This document shows, in pieces, positions 16,950 to 25,242 of a DNA stretch of 48,727 bases. The stretch is from Candidatus Pseudobutyricicoccus lothianensis (GTDB taxonomy: Bacteria; Bacillota; Clostridia; Oscillospirales; Butyricicoccaceae), in assembly GCA_904419295.1 (NCBI GenBank), contig CAJFRA010000015.1, positions 1 through 48,727 of the forward strand, written 5' to 3'. The notes beneath the pieces were generated by a model, which worked only from the letters and a program-made list of their open reading frames with translations, was not told where the DNA came from and did no database searches. The position numbers and the translations under genes are program-made. The first letter of the stretch is position 1, and every line of letters begins with the position of its first letter.

Positions 16950-17932
16950 AAGCATGGCTGTTGGCCGGCACTGTGCTGCTTGCGACATTATTTTCTGCCT
17001 GCGGCGGTACCCAGGCAGAAACATCCGGCGACAAAAGGGAGGAACAACAGGGAATGGAACAACAAGCATTTACAGTGGACACTCCCATAGAGCAGGTGAT
17101 GGAAGACCCCGCATTTGGGAATTACGGCAGACTACTGTTTCCGGTGAACCAGGGGCATTACAGCGGTGATACCCTGGGGGAACTACAGCTCACCTATTAC
17201 AGCCACATCGACCCGGAAAAGACAGTGGAGATCGCCAATTACCTCAAAGACCGCGCGCTGGCAGGGCAAACGGTGTTCTACGACATTTACACCCCAGAGG
17301 AAAAAGCCCAGGACCCGGCCAAAGAAAATACCGGACTCTTCTTTTTCAAAGGGGAACCGGGGGCGAAATTTGCCATTTGCAATGCAGGGGGCGCTTTTGC
17401 CTATGTGGGCGCAATGCACGACAGTTTCCCCCACGCATTGGAGCTGTCCAAGCGGGGGTATAACGCCTTTGCCCTGATCTACCGGCCAGGGGCGCAGACC
17501 GCCTGCGAAGACTTGGCCCGGGCCATCTCCTTTGTCTTTGCCCACGCCGACGAACTGGAAGTGGACACCGACTGCTATTCCCTGTGGGGCGGTTCGGCCG
17601 GCGCTCGTATGGCGGCATGGCTGGGCACATTTGGCACGGCCCTGTTCGGCGGGGACGATCTGCCCCAGCCAGGCGCCGTAGTGATGCAGTACACAGGCCT
17701 GCGGGAATGCTCCAAAAACGACCCGCCGACATATGCCTGCGTGGGGGATCAAGACGGCATTGCCAACTGGCGCACCATGCAGGCACGGCTGAATGCCATG
17801 GCTGCCCAGGGCATTGATACGGAATTTCACTGTTACCCCGGCCTGGGCCACGGCTTTGGCCTGGGCACCGGCACTGCGGCCGAAGGCTGGCTGGATGACG
17901 CAGTGGCTTTTTGGGAGCGCCAGATGCAGTGA
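16946..17932 (+). CDS. Alpha/beta-hydrolase lipoprotein (acetyl-esterase-like)
   Basis: 328 residues. A lipoprotein signal ends in LFSAC (Cys19), so it is anchored outside the membrane. The catalytic domain has FALIYRPG, the nucleophile elbow LWGGSAGARM, an acidic residue in CVGDQDGIANW and the histidine in GLGHGFGLGTG, consistent with a Ser-Asp-His esterase of the BD-FAE/acetyl esterase group. The substrate is unknown. The GTG start follows AAGGAGGGG and overlaps the DUF4405 stop. It ends 12 bases from the convergent merR gene. Confidence 0.82.
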   Translation: MKAWLLAGTVLLATLFSACGGTQAETSGDKREEQQGMEQQAFTVDTPIEQVMEDPAFGNYGRLLFPVNQGHYSGDTLGELQLTYYSHIDPEKTVEIANYLKDRALAGQTVFYDIYTPEEKAQDPAKENTGLFFFKGEPGAKFAICNAGGAFAYVGAMHDSFPHALELSKRGYNAFALIYRPGAQTACEDLARAISFVFAHADELEVDTDCYSLWGGSAGARMAAWLGTFGTALFGGDDLPQPGAVVMQYTGLRECSKNDPPTYACVGDQDGIANWRTMQARLNAMAAQGIDTEFHCYPGLGHGFGLGTGTAAEGWLDDAVAFWERQMQ

Positions 17933-17944
17933 TCCAAAACCGGC

Positions 17945-18412
17945 TCAGGCATCCGGGAGCTGTTTGGGGGCGTGATGCAGCCTCTCATAGGCCGCCCGAT
18001 GGGGCGCCGGGATCTGCTCCGGGGGTAGATTGCGGGGCACCGCTGTGGTACCGGCGGCCTTGGCGGTCTCGTAATACCAGCATTTGAAATCCAACACTTC
18101 CAGCGTCTGTTGTAGATCCTGTATTTTTTGCCGGATGGCTTCCCGCTGCCGCAAAAACAGCTGATAGCGGCCTTCGATGGTGGCGTCGCCCTCCATGGCC
18201 ATATCGATGTAGGTCCGGATGTCTTTGATCGGCATGCCGGTTTGCTTCAAGCATTCGATCAAAGTCAGCCATTCGTAATCCCGCTGCTGAAAGATCCGTA
18301 TGCCGCCGGCAGAGCGCTCTACAAAAGGCAATAGGCCCTCTTTGTCGTAGTAGCGCAGCGTAGAAGCCGGGATGCCCAGCAGCGCGGCCATCTGTCCAAC
18401 GGTATAACCCAT
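17945..18412 (-). CDS. MerR family transcriptional regulator
   Basis: 155 residues. The N-terminal winged helix YTVGQMAALLGIPASTLRYY is diagnostic of MerR proteins, followed by DKEGLLPFVERSAGGIRIF, the effector-recognition hinge, and a long dimerisation helix (RYQLFLRQREAIRQKIQDLQ). It lacks metal-binding cysteine clusters near the C terminus, so an organic or carbonyl/oxidative signal is more likely than a metal. It is divergent from the alcohol dehydrogenase unit; a MerR-type promoter lies between. Confidence 0.9.
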   Translation of the reverse strand: MGYTVGQMAALLGIPASTLRYYDKEGLLPFVERSAGGIRIFQQRDYEWLTLIECLKQTGMPIKDIRTYIDMAMEGDATIEGRYQLFLRQREAIRQKIQDLQQTLEVLDFKCWYYETAKAAGTTAVPRNLPPEQIPAPHRAAYERLHHAPKQLPDA

Positions 18413-18438
18413 AAAAAAACTCCTCCCTAAAAAAACAC

Positions 18439-18469
18439 TTGACTTAAAGTGAAGTTTAACTTGTATCTT
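18439..18469 (+). promoter_or_regulatory. MerR-type promoter/operator (19-bp spacer)
   Basis: TTGACT (18439-18444) and TATCTT (18464-18469) are separated by 19 bases. This overlong spacer is the hallmark of MerR-activated promoters. The spacer contains an imperfect dyad around TTAAAGTGAAGTTTAA. It should drive the plus-strand alcohol dehydrogenase unit. Confidence 0.75.
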
Positions 18470-18470
18470 G

Positions 18471-18499
18471 ATTATAGCAGCAGGCGTTTTGCCTGTAAA
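18471..18499 (-). promoter_or_regulatory. Promoter of the merR gene
   Basis: On the minus strand TTTACA (18499-18494), 17-base spacer, TATAAT (18476-18471). Transcription would begin just before the operator at 18439-18469, so bound MerR would block its own gene. Confidence 0.65.
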
Positions 18500-18522
18500 G
18501 CAATGTGGAAAGGAGTTTTCTC

Positions 18523-18654
18523 ATGGAGAATAGAAGGAGTGCCGGCAAGGTGCGGACCTGTCTGCCGGCCAACGGGACCGCGACAGCCATACAAGCCCGC
18601 CGCACAGGCGGCAGGCAGCCCTTCTGCTGGCCGGATGCCGGCGGAAGCGGCTGA
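18523..18654 (+). CDS. Possible 43-residue leader protein
   Basis: A short frame with a good ribosome site (AAAGGAG, then an ATG eight bases later) in the transcript made from the MerR-type promoter. The product is rich in Arg, Gly, Pro and Ala (starts MENRRSAGKVRTCL) and has no recognisable domain. The DNA around it contains GC-rich inverted repeats such as GCCGGC at both ends of 18541-18580. It could be a leader peptide, a decayed gene, or chance. Confidence 0.3.
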   Translation: MENRRSAGKVRTCLPANGTATAIQARRTGGRQPFCWPDAGGSG

Positions 18655-18744
18655 ATCACCGGGGCCCGGCTCCGTCCTTTGCCATAGTGCCATAGGCATG
18701 GCAGGGGCACAGACTGGGGACCGCCTAGAAAGGAATCGATCGCG

Positions 18745-19911
18745 ATGCAGAACTTCATTTTTCAAAATGCCACCAAGGTCTATTTTGGCAAAGGGTGCGT
18801 CAAAGAATACCTGGCCTGCTTGCTGCGGGGTAGCCAAAGGGTGCTACTGGCTTACGGCGGCGGCTCCATCAAAGCCAACGGAGTCTACGGCCAAGTGATG
18901 GGCATTTTGTCCGCCGCAGGCAAAACCGTGGTGGAGTTTGCCGGCATCTGCCCCAACCCCACCTATGCCAAAGTGCAGCAAGGGGCAGCCTTGGCCAGAG
19001 AAGAAAAGGTGGACATCATTTTGGGCATTGGCGGCGGTTCGGTGATCGATTGCTGCAAGGCGGTTGCCATGGCGGCTGTGTATCCCGGCGATATCTGGGA
19101 TGATTTCTGGGCCAGACCCGGCGTGGTGGATTTTGAGCCCCTGCCTTTGGGTGTCATCGTCACGGCGGCAGGCGCCGGCAGTGAAATGAACGGCGGCGCG
19201 GTCATCACCAACGAAGAAAAGAAGATCAAGACCGGCCGGGATTATCCGGCCTGCAACCCCCGATTTGCCCTGATGGACCCCACGTATACCCTGAGCCTGC
19301 CCAAAGAGCAGATGGTTTCCGGCGGTTTCGATATCCTCAGCCACATCATGGAAGCTTATTTCAGCTGGCCCGACGAAGACAACGTCTCGGATGACATTGC
19401 AGAAGCACTGATGCAGGGCGTCATACGGGATCTGCGGGCCTCCGTAAAGGATCCCCAGGATTACACCGCCCGGAGCAATCTGATGTGGGAATCCGCCATG
19501 GCGGAAAACCGCATCCTCAAACTGGGCAAGCGGTGCGGCTTCCCGTGCCACCAGATCGAGCACCAGCTGGGGGCCTACACCGGCTGCAACCACGGCCAGG
19601 GGCTGGCAGTGCTGCATCCGGCCTATTACCGCCGCATCTGCGGGCCGGAGAAACAAAAATTCGCCCGCTTTGCCACCCGTGTCTGGGGCATTCCGGCAGG
19701 GGGGAAGAGCGAGGAAGAGCTGGCCCATGTCGGGGTGGAAGCACTGGCAGGTTTTATTCAGGAGCTTGGCCTGCCCACTACCCTGCGGCAGCTGGGCCTG
19801 GCCGATGCGAAAATGCTGCCCGTCATTGCGGATTCCTGCAATCTGGAGCCGGCCAGCTGCCCCAAAATAACGAAAGAAGAAATTTTGACCCTTTTGCAAG
19901 CGTGTTTTTGA
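18745..19911 (+). CDS. Iron-containing alcohol dehydrogenase (butanol dehydrogenase-like)
   Basis: 388 residues, the usual length for YqhD/BdhA-type Fe-ADH. The N-terminal NAD(P) domain has IILGIGGGSVIDCCKAVA (near 92-108). The C-terminal domain has metal ligands: Asp in FDILSHIMEAYFS, His of that segment, and histidines of GFPCHQIEHQLGAYTG and CNHGQGLAVLHP. It reduces aldehydes to alcohols or the reverse with NAD(P)H in the cytoplasm. First full gene behind the MerR-type promoter, suggesting induction by a reactive carbonyl. Confidence 0.93.
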   Translation: MQNFIFQNATKVYFGKGCVKEYLACLLRGSQRVLLAYGGGSIKANGVYGQVMGILSAAGKTVVEFAGICPNPTYAKVQQGAALAREEKVDIILGIGGGSVIDCCKAVAMAAVYPGDIWDDFWARPGVVDFEPLPLGVIVTAAGAGSEMNGGAVITNEEKKIKTGRDYPACNPRFALMDPTYTLSLPKEQMVSGGFDILSHIMEAYFSWPDEDNVSDDIAEALMQGVIRDLRASVKDPQDYTARSNLMWESAMAENRILKLGKRCGFPCHQIEHQLGAYTGCNHGQGLAVLHPAYYRRICGPEKQKFARFATRVWGIPAGGKSEEELAHVGVEALAGFIQELGLPTTLRQLGLADAKMLPVIADSCNLEPASCPKITKEEILTLLQACF

Positions 19912-19939
19912 TGGATCAATGAAACAGGAGGTGTCCTAT

Positions 19940-21073
19940 TTGAAGCGTTTGCTTTCCGCTTTGCTGGCGGCGCTGCTTTGCCTATCCTTGGCCGCCTGCA
20001 ACCGTTCCGAGGAGAGCCAGCCCGAAGAACCAACCCCACAGCAGACCCAAGAAGAGCCGGAACAGACCCCGGCCGAACCAGAAGAGGTCCCGGCAGAAGA
20101 ACCAGAGGTGGAACAGCCCTGGACCTGGCCCACCGATACGCCGGAAAACCAGGGGATCAGCCAATCGGCACTGGAATCCATCCACAGTACCTTTGACAGC
20201 TTTCCGCTGCTGTCTTCCATGATCATCAAAAATGGGTATCTGGTGGACACATATTTTAAAGAGGGCTACGACGAGACCAGCATGTTTGTGCTGAATTCCG
20301 CATCGAAAAGCGTGACCAGCGCCCTGATCGGCATTGCCATCGACCAGGGCCATATCGAAAGCGTGGACGTGCCCATTTCCAATTACTTCCCTCAAGTGCT
20401 GCAAAAAGAGGATCCGGCCTGGCAGCAGATCACCATCCGCCATCTGCTGACCCACACTTCGGGGATCCAGACCACCGACGAGGCCCTTTGGGAGCAGTGG
20501 CGCAATGCAGACAACTGGGTGGATTACATCCTGGCCCAGCCCATTGTGGCAACACCTGGGGAGGTCTTCAGTTATTCCACGGGAAATACCCATTTGCTCA
20601 GCGCCATTTTGGAACAGGCGACCGGTATGACCCTGTACGATTACGGCAAACAGTACCTGTTTGACCCGGTGGGGATGGACAGCGTGCGCATCGACACCGA
20701 TCCCCAAGGCATTGGCGATGGCGGCAATGGCATCTGGATGACCACTTCGGACATGGCCAAATTTGGACAGCTGTTCTTAAATGAAGGCCAATGGGAGGGC
20801 CAGCAGGTGGTGCCTGCCAGCTGGGTGGAAGAATCCACAAGCCTGCAATACCAACGCAACACTGGCAGTGCGGATTATGGTTACCAGTGGTGGGTCCGCA
20901 CCTTTGGCGCCCAGGATTACGACGCATTTTTCGCCCAGGGCCATGCAGGCCAATACATTTTTGTGGTGCCCCAGCTTCAGCTGGTGGTGGCTTTCACCAG
21001 CGATTATACAGGCGCCACCAGCATTTATTGGCAGCTCGTCAATGACATTGTAGCCGCCTGTGACGCTGTATAG
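19940..21073 (+). CDS. Serine hydrolase lipoprotein, class C beta-lactamase family
   Basis: 377 residues. I chose the TTG at 19940 because AGGAGGT lies seven bases upstream and the product then begins MKRLLSALLAALLC with lipobox LAAC (Cys20); the ATG at 19919 has no ribosome site. A Glu/Pro/Gln-rich linker is followed by the beta-lactamase fold: SASK (nucleophile Ser and Lys), HLLTHTSGI, YSTGNTHL (Tyr motif), and GHAGQYIFVVP near the end. Such proteins are esterases, peptidases or PBP-like enzymes; antibiotic resistance is not implied. Follows the ADH gene by 28 bases. Confidence 0.85.
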   Translation: MKRLLSALLAALLCLSLAACNRSEESQPEEPTPQQTQEEPEQTPAEPEEVPAEEPEVEQPWTWPTDTPENQGISQSALESIHSTFDSFPLLSSMIIKNGYLVDTYFKEGYDETSMFVLNSASKSVTSALIGIAIDQGHIESVDVPISNYFPQVLQKEDPAWQQITIRHLLTHTSGIQTTDEALWEQWRNADNWVDYILAQPIVATPGEVFSYSTGNTHLLSAILEQATGMTLYDYGKQYLFDPVGMDSVRIDTDPQGIGDGGNGIWMTTSDMAKFGQLFLNEGQWEGQQVVPASWVEESTSLQYQRNTGSADYGYQWWVRTFGAQDYDAFFAQGHAGQYIFVVPQLQLVVAFTSDYTGATSIYWQLVNDIVAACDAV

Positions 21074-21117
21074 GCCCGCCCTGCAAATGAGGACAGAACG
21101 TCCGGCGCTGCCCGCCG

Positions 21118-21142
21118 CCCGACCCGGCATTGCCGGGTCGGG
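21118..21142 (+). repeat. Perfect GC-rich hairpin between two genes of the ADH unit
   Basis: CCCGACCCGGC (21118-21128), ATT, GCCGGGTCGGG (21132-21142). No T run follows, so it is not a typical terminator. It may be an mRNA processing or stability element, in the 163-base gap before the next gene. Confidence 0.6.
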
Positions 21143-21236
21143 TAGACCCGCCGTGCAAGACGGGAGAAGATCGGCAGCGGAGAGACGCAGGCCGGGGCAA
21201 AAAGCGCATGGGGAACAGAATGAGGAGGTTTGTAAA

Positions 21237-21950
21237 ATGAAAAAGCCGTTTGTTGTATGCCACATGTTCACATCCATGGATGGCAAGATCGACGGGGCCT
21301 TTATGACGGACCCGGCTGCTGTTGCCGCCCGCACAGAATATGGGAACCTGCGGGGGTTTTACCAGTGCCAAGCCACGGTATACGGCACTGTGACCATGGC
21401 TGGCGGCTTTGCCGATGGCTGGGCCGGGCAGATCCCATCCAGCGGCGCCAGCTACCCGCGGGAAGACTGGGTGGCGCCCTCGGATGTGCAAAACTACATC
21501 GTTTCGGTGGACCCCCTGGGCAAACTGGGGTGGAGCTCTGCCTACATCGAGAAAAAAGGACGGCCCCGGGCCCATGTGATCGAGGTGCTCACAGAGCAGG
21601 TCTCAGAGGATTACATCGCCTATCTGCGCGGGTTTGGCATCTCCTATTTGTTCGTCGGAGAAAAACAGCTGGACTGCGCCCTGCTGCTCCACAAGCTGCA
21701 ATCGCTGTTCGGCATCGAAAAAGTGATGCTGGCCGGGGGCGGCTACATGAACGGTTCTTTCCTGCAGGAAGACCTGATCGATGAGGTGAGCCTGGTCATC
21801 GCCCCAGTGGTGGACGGCAATACCACATCGGTCACCAGTTTTGAGCGGAGCGATTTTTTGCCGGATCGCAAGCCGGCTGCCTTCCGCCTGCTGGAGGCCA
21901 AGCCGCTGGAAGACGGTGGGCTTTGGCTGCGTTACGCCCAGAAAAAGTAA
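21237..21950 (+). CDS. RibD C-terminal / dihydrofolate reductase-like reductase
   Basis: 237 residues. The start VVCHMFTSMDGKIDG is the RibD_C (DHFR-superfamily) signature, and VMLAGGGYMNGSFLQEDLIDEVSLVIAPVV is the characteristic C-terminal nucleotide-binding stretch. It probably uses NADPH to reduce a pyrimidine, pterin or other carbonyl compound; it lacks the deaminase domain of full RibD. The ATG at 21237 follows AGGAGG. Last gene of the MerR-promoted unit. Confidence 0.83.
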   Translation: MKKPFVVCHMFTSMDGKIDGAFMTDPAAVAARTEYGNLRGFYQCQATVYGTVTMAGGFADGWAGQIPSSGASYPREDWVAPSDVQNYIVSVDPLGKLGWSSAYIEKKGRPRAHVIEVLTEQVSEDYIAYLRGFGISYLFVGEKQLDCALLLHKLQSLFGIEKVMLAGGGYMNGSFLQEDLIDEVSLVIAPVVDGNTTSVTSFERSDFLPDRKPAAFRLLEAKPLEDGGLWLRYAQKK

Positions 21951-21963
21951 AGAAAGATCCCTG

Positions 21964-21990
21964 GGCCTGCGTGCTTCGCAGGCCTTTTTT
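21964..21990 (+). terminator. Terminator of the ADH unit
   Basis: GGCCTGCG/CGCAGGCC stem with a TGCTT loop followed by six T. Confidence 0.92.
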
Positions 21991-22010
21991 CACAGGTCTG
22001 GAGCCTAGGG

Positions 22011-22064
22011 TTGATGCTGCCCAACGAAAGGATACTTCTGTTTTCCTCTGGTGGACGTTACAAT
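22011..22064 (+). promoter_or_regulatory. Shared promoter element, copy B (upstream of the first aldo-keto reductase)
   Basis: TTGATGCTG at 22011, AAC at 22023, GAT then ACTTCTG at 22034-22040, 18 bases, TACAAT at 22059-22064. Same spacing as copies A and C. Confidence 0.7.
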
Positions 22065-22102
22065 AGAGCCAAACAAAGCGGGACCCGAGGAAGGAGAACC
22101 TT

Positions 22103-23116
22103 ATGAAATACCGCACATTGGGAAAAGACTTGAAAGTCTCCGCCGTGGGATTGGGGTGCATGGGCATGAGCCATGCCTACGGCCCGCCGGCGGACAAGAA
22201 AGAGATGCAGGAACTGCTGGCACAGGCCGTAGACCTGGGCTGTACCTTTTTTGACACTGCCGAGGTATATGGCACGCCGGAACATCCCTATGACAACGAA
22301 GAGCTGCTGGGAAGGGCGCTGGGCCCCTACCGGGACAAAGTGGTCATTGCCACCAAATTCGGCATCCATTTCGATGAGAGCAGCCCGGCGGTCAATAAAC
22401 CGTTGGTGCCCGATTCCCGGCCAGAGGTGATCCGGGCATCGGTAGAAGGCTCCCTGCGGCGGCTGGGTACCGACCACATCGACCTTTACTACCAGCACCG
22501 GGTCGACCCAGCCATCCCCATCGAAGAGGTGGCCGGGGTGATGAGCCAGCTGATCCAGCAAGGGAAGATCACCCACTGGGGCCTGTCCGAGGCCACGGAA
22601 GAGATCATCCGCCGCGCCCACTCTGTATGCCCGGTGACAGCCATCCAAAACCGCTATTCCATGATGGCCAGGCAGTATGAAACACTGTTTCCCCTGCTGG
22701 AGGAACTGCACATTGGTTTTGTGGCCTTTTCCCCCATAGCCAACGTTTTTTTGAGCGGACGGTATGGGAAAGACGCAGTGTTTGAAGCCAAAACAGATTA
22801 CCGCAGCATGATGCCCCAATTCCAGCCGGCGAATGTGGAACAAAACCAGCCCTTGCTGGCGCTGCTCCGGGAGACGGCTCAGCGCAAGGCGGCCACCCCG
22901 GCCCAGATCGCCCTGGCTTGGATGCTGTGCAAAAAGCCCTATTTGGTGCCCATACCCGGCACACGCAAGCCGGACCGGCTGGCGGAAAACCTGGGGGCGG
23001 CCCAGGTCCTGCTCTCCGCCCAGGAAGTAGAGGCCCTGGACCGGGCTTTGGACCAGGCCGGCATGTCCGATGTCTTTGGGGGGACCCCTATGGCCCAAGG
23101 GCAGCACAGGGCTTGA
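22103..23116 (+). CDS. Aldo/keto reductase (AKR, YhdN/AKR13-like)
   Basis: 337 residues, a TIM-barrel NADPH-dependent reductase of aldehydes and ketones. The catalytic tetrad is visible: Asp in FFDTAEVYG, Tyr in the same motif, Lys in VVIATKFGI and His in YYQHRVDP. The C-terminal cofactor-binding segment PYLVPIPGTRKPDRLAENLG is conserved. The ribosome site GGAAGGAG precedes ATG 22103. Its own shared promoter element lies upstream, and a further copy follows the stop. Confidence 0.93.
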   Translation: MKYRTLGKDLKVSAVGLGCMGMSHAYGPPADKKEMQELLAQAVDLGCTFFDTAEVYGTPEHPYDNEELLGRALGPYRDKVVIATKFGIHFDESSPAVNKPLVPDSRPEVIRASVEGSLRRLGTDHIDLYYQHRVDPAIPIEEVAGVMSQLIQQGKITHWGLSEATEEIIRRAHSVCPVTAIQNRYSMMARQYETLFPLLEELHIGFVAFSPIANVFLSGRYGKDAVFEAKTDYRSMMPQFQPANVEQNQPLLALLRETAQRKAATPAQIALAWMLCKKPYLVPIPGTRKPDRLAENLGAAQVLLSAQEVEALDRALDQAGMSDVFGGTPMAQGQHRA

Positions 23117-23125
23117 ACCGGCAGG

Positions 23126-23179
23126 TTGATACGGCTGAACGATTTGAAACTTCTGTTTTTCCCCCTAGCGGGTTACAAT
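23126..23179 (+). promoter_or_regulatory. Shared promoter element, copy C (upstream of the second aldo-keto reductase)
   Basis: TTGATACGG at 23126, AAC at 23138, GA then ACTTCTG at 23149-23155, 18 bases, TACAAT at 23174-23179. It begins only ten bases after the stop of the previous gene. It probably drives the long unit 23214-29251. Confidence 0.7.
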
Positions 23180-23213
23180 CCTAGTAGAAACCTGAGAAAA
23201 GGAGTCATTCTTT

Positions 23214-24059
23214 ATGGAATACGTCACATTGTACCACAACATGCCAATGCCCATGGTCGGCATCGGCACATTCCTGATGACGCCGGACGAAGCGGAAGCC
23301 TCTGTCCGCAGCGCTTTGGAAGCCGGGTACCGCCTCATTGATACCGCCAACGCCTATGTGAATGAAAAAGCGGTGGGCCGGGCCATCCGCGCCTCTGGCC
23401 TGGACCGGAAGGAGATCTTCCTGGAGACCAAACTGTGGCCTTCTTTCTACGAGCAGCAGGACGCGGTGGACAAAACATTGGAGCGGCTGGGCACTGATTC
23501 CATCGACCTGCTTTTGCTCCACCAGCCCGCCGGTAATTACGTAGCCGGTTACCGGCTGATGGAACAGGCTTACCGGGAAGGCAAGGTCAAGGCCATCGGG
23601 CTTTCCAACTTCAACCGGGAGCAAGTGGAGCAGATCTTGGCCCTTTGCCAGGTCCGGCCCGCTGTGCTGCAGACAGAAGTCCACCCCTATTCCCAAGAAA
23701 AAGAATACAAAGCCTTTTTGCAAAAAGAGGGCATTGCCATCCAAGCCTGGTATCCGCTGGGCCATGGGGACCAGGCGCTGCGGGAAGAGCCGCTGTTTGC
23801 CCAGCTGGCTCAAAAGTATGGCAAGAGCAACAGCCAGATCATCTTGCGCTGGCACATCCAGGCGGGCAATGTGGTGATCCCCGGTTCCAAAGACCCGGCT
23901 CATATCCGGGATAATTTGGACCTGTTTGACTTTTGCTTGACCGAAGAGGAAATGGAGCAGATCGGGGCGATGGACCGGCAAAAGCGGTATTACACCAGCA
24001 CACCGGAATTGCTGGAAAAGTACGCATCCATGGTACCCCCGGTGGACGAGCAGAAGTAA
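23214..24059 (+). CDS. Aldo/keto reductase (2,5-diketogluconate reductase-like)
   Basis: 281 residues, a second, divergent AKR. The tetrad is Asp and Tyr in LIDTANAYVNE, Lys in LETKLWPSF and His in LLLLHQPAGN. VKAIGLSNFNREQVEQIL and VVIPGSKDPAHIRDNLDLFD (cofactor 2'-phosphate contacts) are typical. It reduces small carbonyls with NADPH. The ribosome site AAAGGAG lies upstream. First gene of a six-gene unit. Confidence 0.93.
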   Translation: MEYVTLYHNMPMPMVGIGTFLMTPDEAEASVRSALEAGYRLIDTANAYVNEKAVGRAIRASGLDRKEIFLETKLWPSFYEQQDAVDKTLERLGTDSIDLLLLHQPAGNYVAGYRLMEQAYREGKVKAIGLSNFNREQVEQILALCQVRPAVLQTEVHPYSQEKEYKAFLQKEGIAIQAWYPLGHGDQALREEPLFAQLAQKYGKSNSQIILRWHIQAGNVVIPGSKDPAHIRDNLDLFDFCLTEEEMEQIGAMDRQKRYYTSTPELLEKYASMVPPVDEQK

Positions 24060-24075
24060 AGGAGGCAAGGCAACG

Positions 24076-25208
24076 ATGAAACGACACGATCTGATGGCAC
24101 TGGCTCTGGCCGGTACCTTGACTTTTTCCCTGCTGGCCGGCTGCAACCAGACGGAGGCCAGGGAGGACAGCGGCAATGAGGTAGGCGAGACCCAGGCGCA
24201 GAGCAATGGGGGCGACAGCACCGGCGCCCTGGCCATAGCGGAACAGGGCATCTTTTCCGCCGGTGGCATCACACTGACTTCGGAAGGGACGTTTGAGCCG
24301 GAAAACCAGTGGGAGGAAACGGGCGCCGGTCAGACGGCCCACGTGGACCATGCCAACGTGCTCTACCAGATCCCGGAGGAAGAGACCGGGCTGCCCATGG
24401 TTTCCTGCACGGCTACGGCCAATCGCGCATGGGCTGGATGACCACCCCCGACGGCAGAGAAGGCTGGTCCGACCTGTTCCTGCGGGATGGGCACAGCGTC
24501 TTTTTGATCGACCAGCCCCGGCGGGGCGAGGCGGGCGCCACCTCAGTCAGCGGCGATATCAGCACCAAGACCCTGGACCAGCGATGGTATACCCAGTTCC
24601 GCATCGGCCGGTGGGAAAACGGGCAATCGGTGACCAACGAGGGCTCCCAATTCCCCAACGACGATGCATCCGTCGATCAATTCTTTCGCCAGATGACGCC
24701 GGATACCGGCATGACCAGCGATATGGGGGCTGACTTTGACAATGAGACAGTGGCCCGGGCAGTGGCAGCCACCATCGACGAGGTGTATGAGCGCACCGGC
24801 AAAGATTCCATTTTGGTGACCCATTCCCAGGGCGGCGGGCCCGGTTGGACAGCGGCCCAGTACACCGATCACATCGCCGCCATCGTCGCCATTGAACCAG
24901 GCGGTGCGCCGGCGGCCGATTCGGCTGATTTCCAAGCCGTGTTGGAAAAGAAGATCCCCATCACCATGTATTTTGGCGATTATATCGACAACGGCGACCC
25001 GTCGATCCCCGCCACGGCCATGTGGCAGGCCATGCGCCAGACTTGCTATGACTTTGAGGAAGCCTATAACGCCCAGGGCGGCAACTGCACAGTCGTAGAC
25101 CTGCCCGAAGAAGGCATCACCGGCAACGACCACTTTATGTTCCAAGACCTGAACAACGATGTCATCGCCGAACATGTGGAAGATTGGATCCAAGAAAATG
25201 TACAGTGA
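24076..25208 (+). pseudogene. Alpha/beta-hydrolase lipoprotein gene interrupted by a one-base frameshift
   Basis: The first frame (24076-24441) encodes a lipoprotein signal ending LLAGC and an N-terminal domain up to GLPMV. The same protein then continues in another frame to 25208: FLHGYGQSRMGWM (oxyanion region), ILVTHSQGGGP (nucleophile elbow, Ser), GNDHFMFQD (probable catalytic His). Restoring one T to the TTT at 24401-24403 joins VFLHGYG correctly and gives one protein of about 377 residues. The ribosome site GGAGG is intact and both halves keep good family features, so the change is recent, phase-variable or a sequencing error. Second gene of the AKR-flavodoxin unit. Confidence 0.85.
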
Positions 25209-25242
25209 TACAACAAGACAAGAACGGATGGGAGGTACCACG

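Noticed and set aside
19919..19939. ATG start for the serine hydrolase lipoprotein
   Set aside because: No Shine-Dalgarno; TTG 19940 has an ideal AGGAGGT and gives a standard lipoprotein signal.
24309..25208. Reading the second half of the hydrolase as an independent gene
   Set aside because: Its first 35 residues are out-of-frame sequence; the protein makes sense only when joined to the lipoprotein half at the T run.
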